DNA of 64,000 bases from Bryobacterales bacterium. Lineage in GTDB: Bacteria > Acidobacteriota > Terriglobia > Bryobacterales > Bryobacteraceae. Below, in pieces: positions 63,032 through 64,000 of the stretch. The position numbers and the translations under genes were made by a program. Below the pieces are notes generated by a model. The model was not told where the DNA came from, did not search any database, and was given only the letters and a program-made list of their open reading frames with translations. The DNA is taken from positions 62,001 to 126,000 of the forward strand of contig JADKID010000038.1 in NCBI GenBank assembly GCA_016721425.1. Direction: 5' to 3'. Positions within the stretch are counted from its first letter, which is position 1; every line of letters begins with the position of its first letter.

Positions 63032-63637
63032 GTGCTACGTACTCTCATCTTCGATTTGGGCCGGGTTCTGATCTCATTCGACTTTCAGCGGGGCTATACG
63101 CTCATGGGCGAGCTTTGCGGACTGCCCAGCGCCACGGTCCGCGAGCGCCTGTTCAGTGGCTCGCTGGTGACAGAGTATGAATCCGGGCAGATTGGCAATC
63201 ACGAGTTTCACCGCCGCGTGCAGGCGCTGCTGGAGACGCCGATCGCGTATGAGCAGTTCTGCGAAGTGTGGTCCTCGATCTTCCTGCCCGATACGCTGAT
63301 CCCGGAGCCGTTGATTGCGGCGTTGCATGCGAAGTACCGGATGGTGCTGCTCTCCAACACGAACGGGATTCACTTTGAGGGACTGCGCACGACGCGCACA
63401 ATCCTCCGCCACTTCGATGCGTATGTGCTGAGCCACGAGGTGAAGGCGATGAAGCCCTCGCCTTTGATCTACGCGAAGGCGATTGAAGAGGCGCGTTGCG
63501 CGCCCGCCGAGTGCTTTTTCACCGACGACATACCCGCCTATGTGGAGGGCGCCAAGCTGGCGGGCATCGACGCGGTGCAGTTCCAAAGTGCGGAGCAGAT
63601 TGAGGCGGAGTTGCGGGCGCGCGGCGTGGACTGGTAG
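63032..63637 (+). CDS. HAD-family phosphatase
   Basis: A 201-residue HAD hydrolase from GTG 63032. Motif 1 is 'IFDLGRVLI' (Asp8 nucleophile, with Gly at the second acid position as in YihX-like sugar phosphatases), motif 2 is 'VLLSNTN', motif 3 Lys is in 'EVKAMKPSPLIY', and motif 4 is 'CFFTDDIPAYVEGA'. It probably removes phosphate from a sugar phosphate. It is preceded by the G-rich repeat region. Confidence 0.88.
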   Translation: MLRTLIFDLGRVLISFDFQRGYTLMGELCGLPSATVRERLFSGSLVTEYESGQIGNHEFHRRVQALLETPIAYEQFCEVWSSIFLPDTLIPEPLIAALHAKYRMVLLSNTNGIHFEGLRTTRTILRHFDAYVLSHEVKAMKPSPLIYAKAIEEARCAPAECFFTDDIPAYVEGAKLAGIDAVQFQSAEQIEAELRARGVDW

Positions 63638-63643
63638 GCGGAG

Positions 63644-64000
63644 TTAGAGGAGCGAGGCGTCCAGCGTGGTGGGCGATGCCGTCTCGGCGGGCGCTGGCGG
63701 AGCGGCGGTGGCGGCGCCGCTCAGGTAGCCCTTGAGATTGGCGACGGAACCTTCGAAGAGAGATTCGACAAGTTCCTGGACAGCCAGGCGCCGGACCTCA
63801 TCGCGCGTGACCGCGGGCGTGTAGACGAACGACCGGCCCACCTTGCGGCGGCTGAGCACTTCCTTGCGGGTAAGGCGGTCCAGCATGGTCATCACGGTGG
63901 TATAGGCCAGGGGCTTGGAGGGCGCCAGCAATTCGCGGACGGCCTGCACGTTGGCCTCGCCGAGCAACCACAGCGCGGTGAGGCACTGCAGTTCCAGTGG
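63644..64000 (-). CDS. BlaI/MecI-type transcriptional repressor, partial
   Basis: The frame enters from the right edge. It shows the BlaI winged helix: 'NVQAVRELLAP', 'AYTTVMTMLDRLTRKEVLSRRKVGRSFVYTP', then 'ELVESLFEGSVANL', the dimerisation part. The tail is Ala/Pro-rich. BlaI-type repressors are removed by a BlaR-type membrane peptidase, whose gene would lie outside the window. Confidence 0.88.
   Translation of the reverse strand, partial: PLELQCLTALWLLGEANVQAVRELLAPSKPLAYTTVMTMLDRLTRKEVLSRRKVGRSFVYTPAVTRDEVRRLAVQELVESLFEGSVANLKGYLSGAATAAPPAPAETASPTTLDASLL

Overview
The window is GC-rich and gene-dense. It most probably comes from an acidobacterium close to the Solibacter/Bryobacter group. 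The evidence is a secreted protein with the Solibacter-type C-terminal domain (TIGR03437, 17997-19409), the acidobacterial 'NRANAKKSTGPRT...GK' protein at 54470-55012, a two-knuckle zinc-ribbon mini-protein, CHAT/ECF-sigma clusters and a subtilase with NVVW(S/A)D repeats. No rRNA, tRNA or CRISPR was seen. Nearly every operon uses 4-base ATGA/GTGA stop-start overlaps, and these fix many start codons.

Layout. 1-4.0 kb (+): TonB receptor end, PepSY membrane protein, DUF2271 protein carrying a flavinylation-like DGVSGAT motif, frameshifted DUF4198 gene, ApbE, and an exported methyltransferase; this looks like an iron-uptake / extracytoplasmic flavin module. 4.0-7.5 kb (-): GT4 glycosyltransferase, HprK-like kinase, nucleotidyltransferase-like protein. 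7.6-15.2 kb (-): ECF sigma factor, zinc-finger anti-sigma, unknown 281-aa protein, CHAT-TPR lipoprotein, Cys-rich duplicated 742-aa protein, DUF1360 protein and a small protein. 15.3-22.1 kb: ATP-grasp enzyme, two FemAB-like paralogues (one broken by one base), the TIGR03437 protein and a GH125 mannosidase; a roughly 110-bp repeat with a conserved inverted repeat precedes the sigma-factor gene and one FemAB gene.

22.4-41 kb is signalling plus accessory DNA: two hybrid histidine kinases with nearly duplicate cores, a relic and an intact MntA/HepT toxin-antitoxin locus, two IS701-family transposase relics, a subtilase, an HD-GYP/GAF/GGDEF c-di-GMP protein, a one-ATPase oligopeptide-type ABC operon and an HDOD protein.

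41.6-53.6 kb (-) is the most striking part: a TolC-like protein, then six consecutive paralogous PhnD-type periplasmic binding proteins (first and last frameshifted), then a HAMP/GAF sensor kinase and a REC-PAS-HK-REC hybrid. Gaps are 20 bases or less and most junctions overlap. No permease or ATPase belongs to it, so it reads as a multi-input sensory operon, not a transporter.

54-64 kb is more ordinary: proS, a class V aminotransferase, a DUF6454 protein, two methyltransferases and a GT2 enzyme, a RodZ-like protein, a small secreted protein, a repeat region with a 40-base G run, a HAD phosphatase and a partial BlaI-type repressor.

Four otherwise conserved genes each differ from an open frame by one base. 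This may be real decay, but indel errors in the assembly must be considered.
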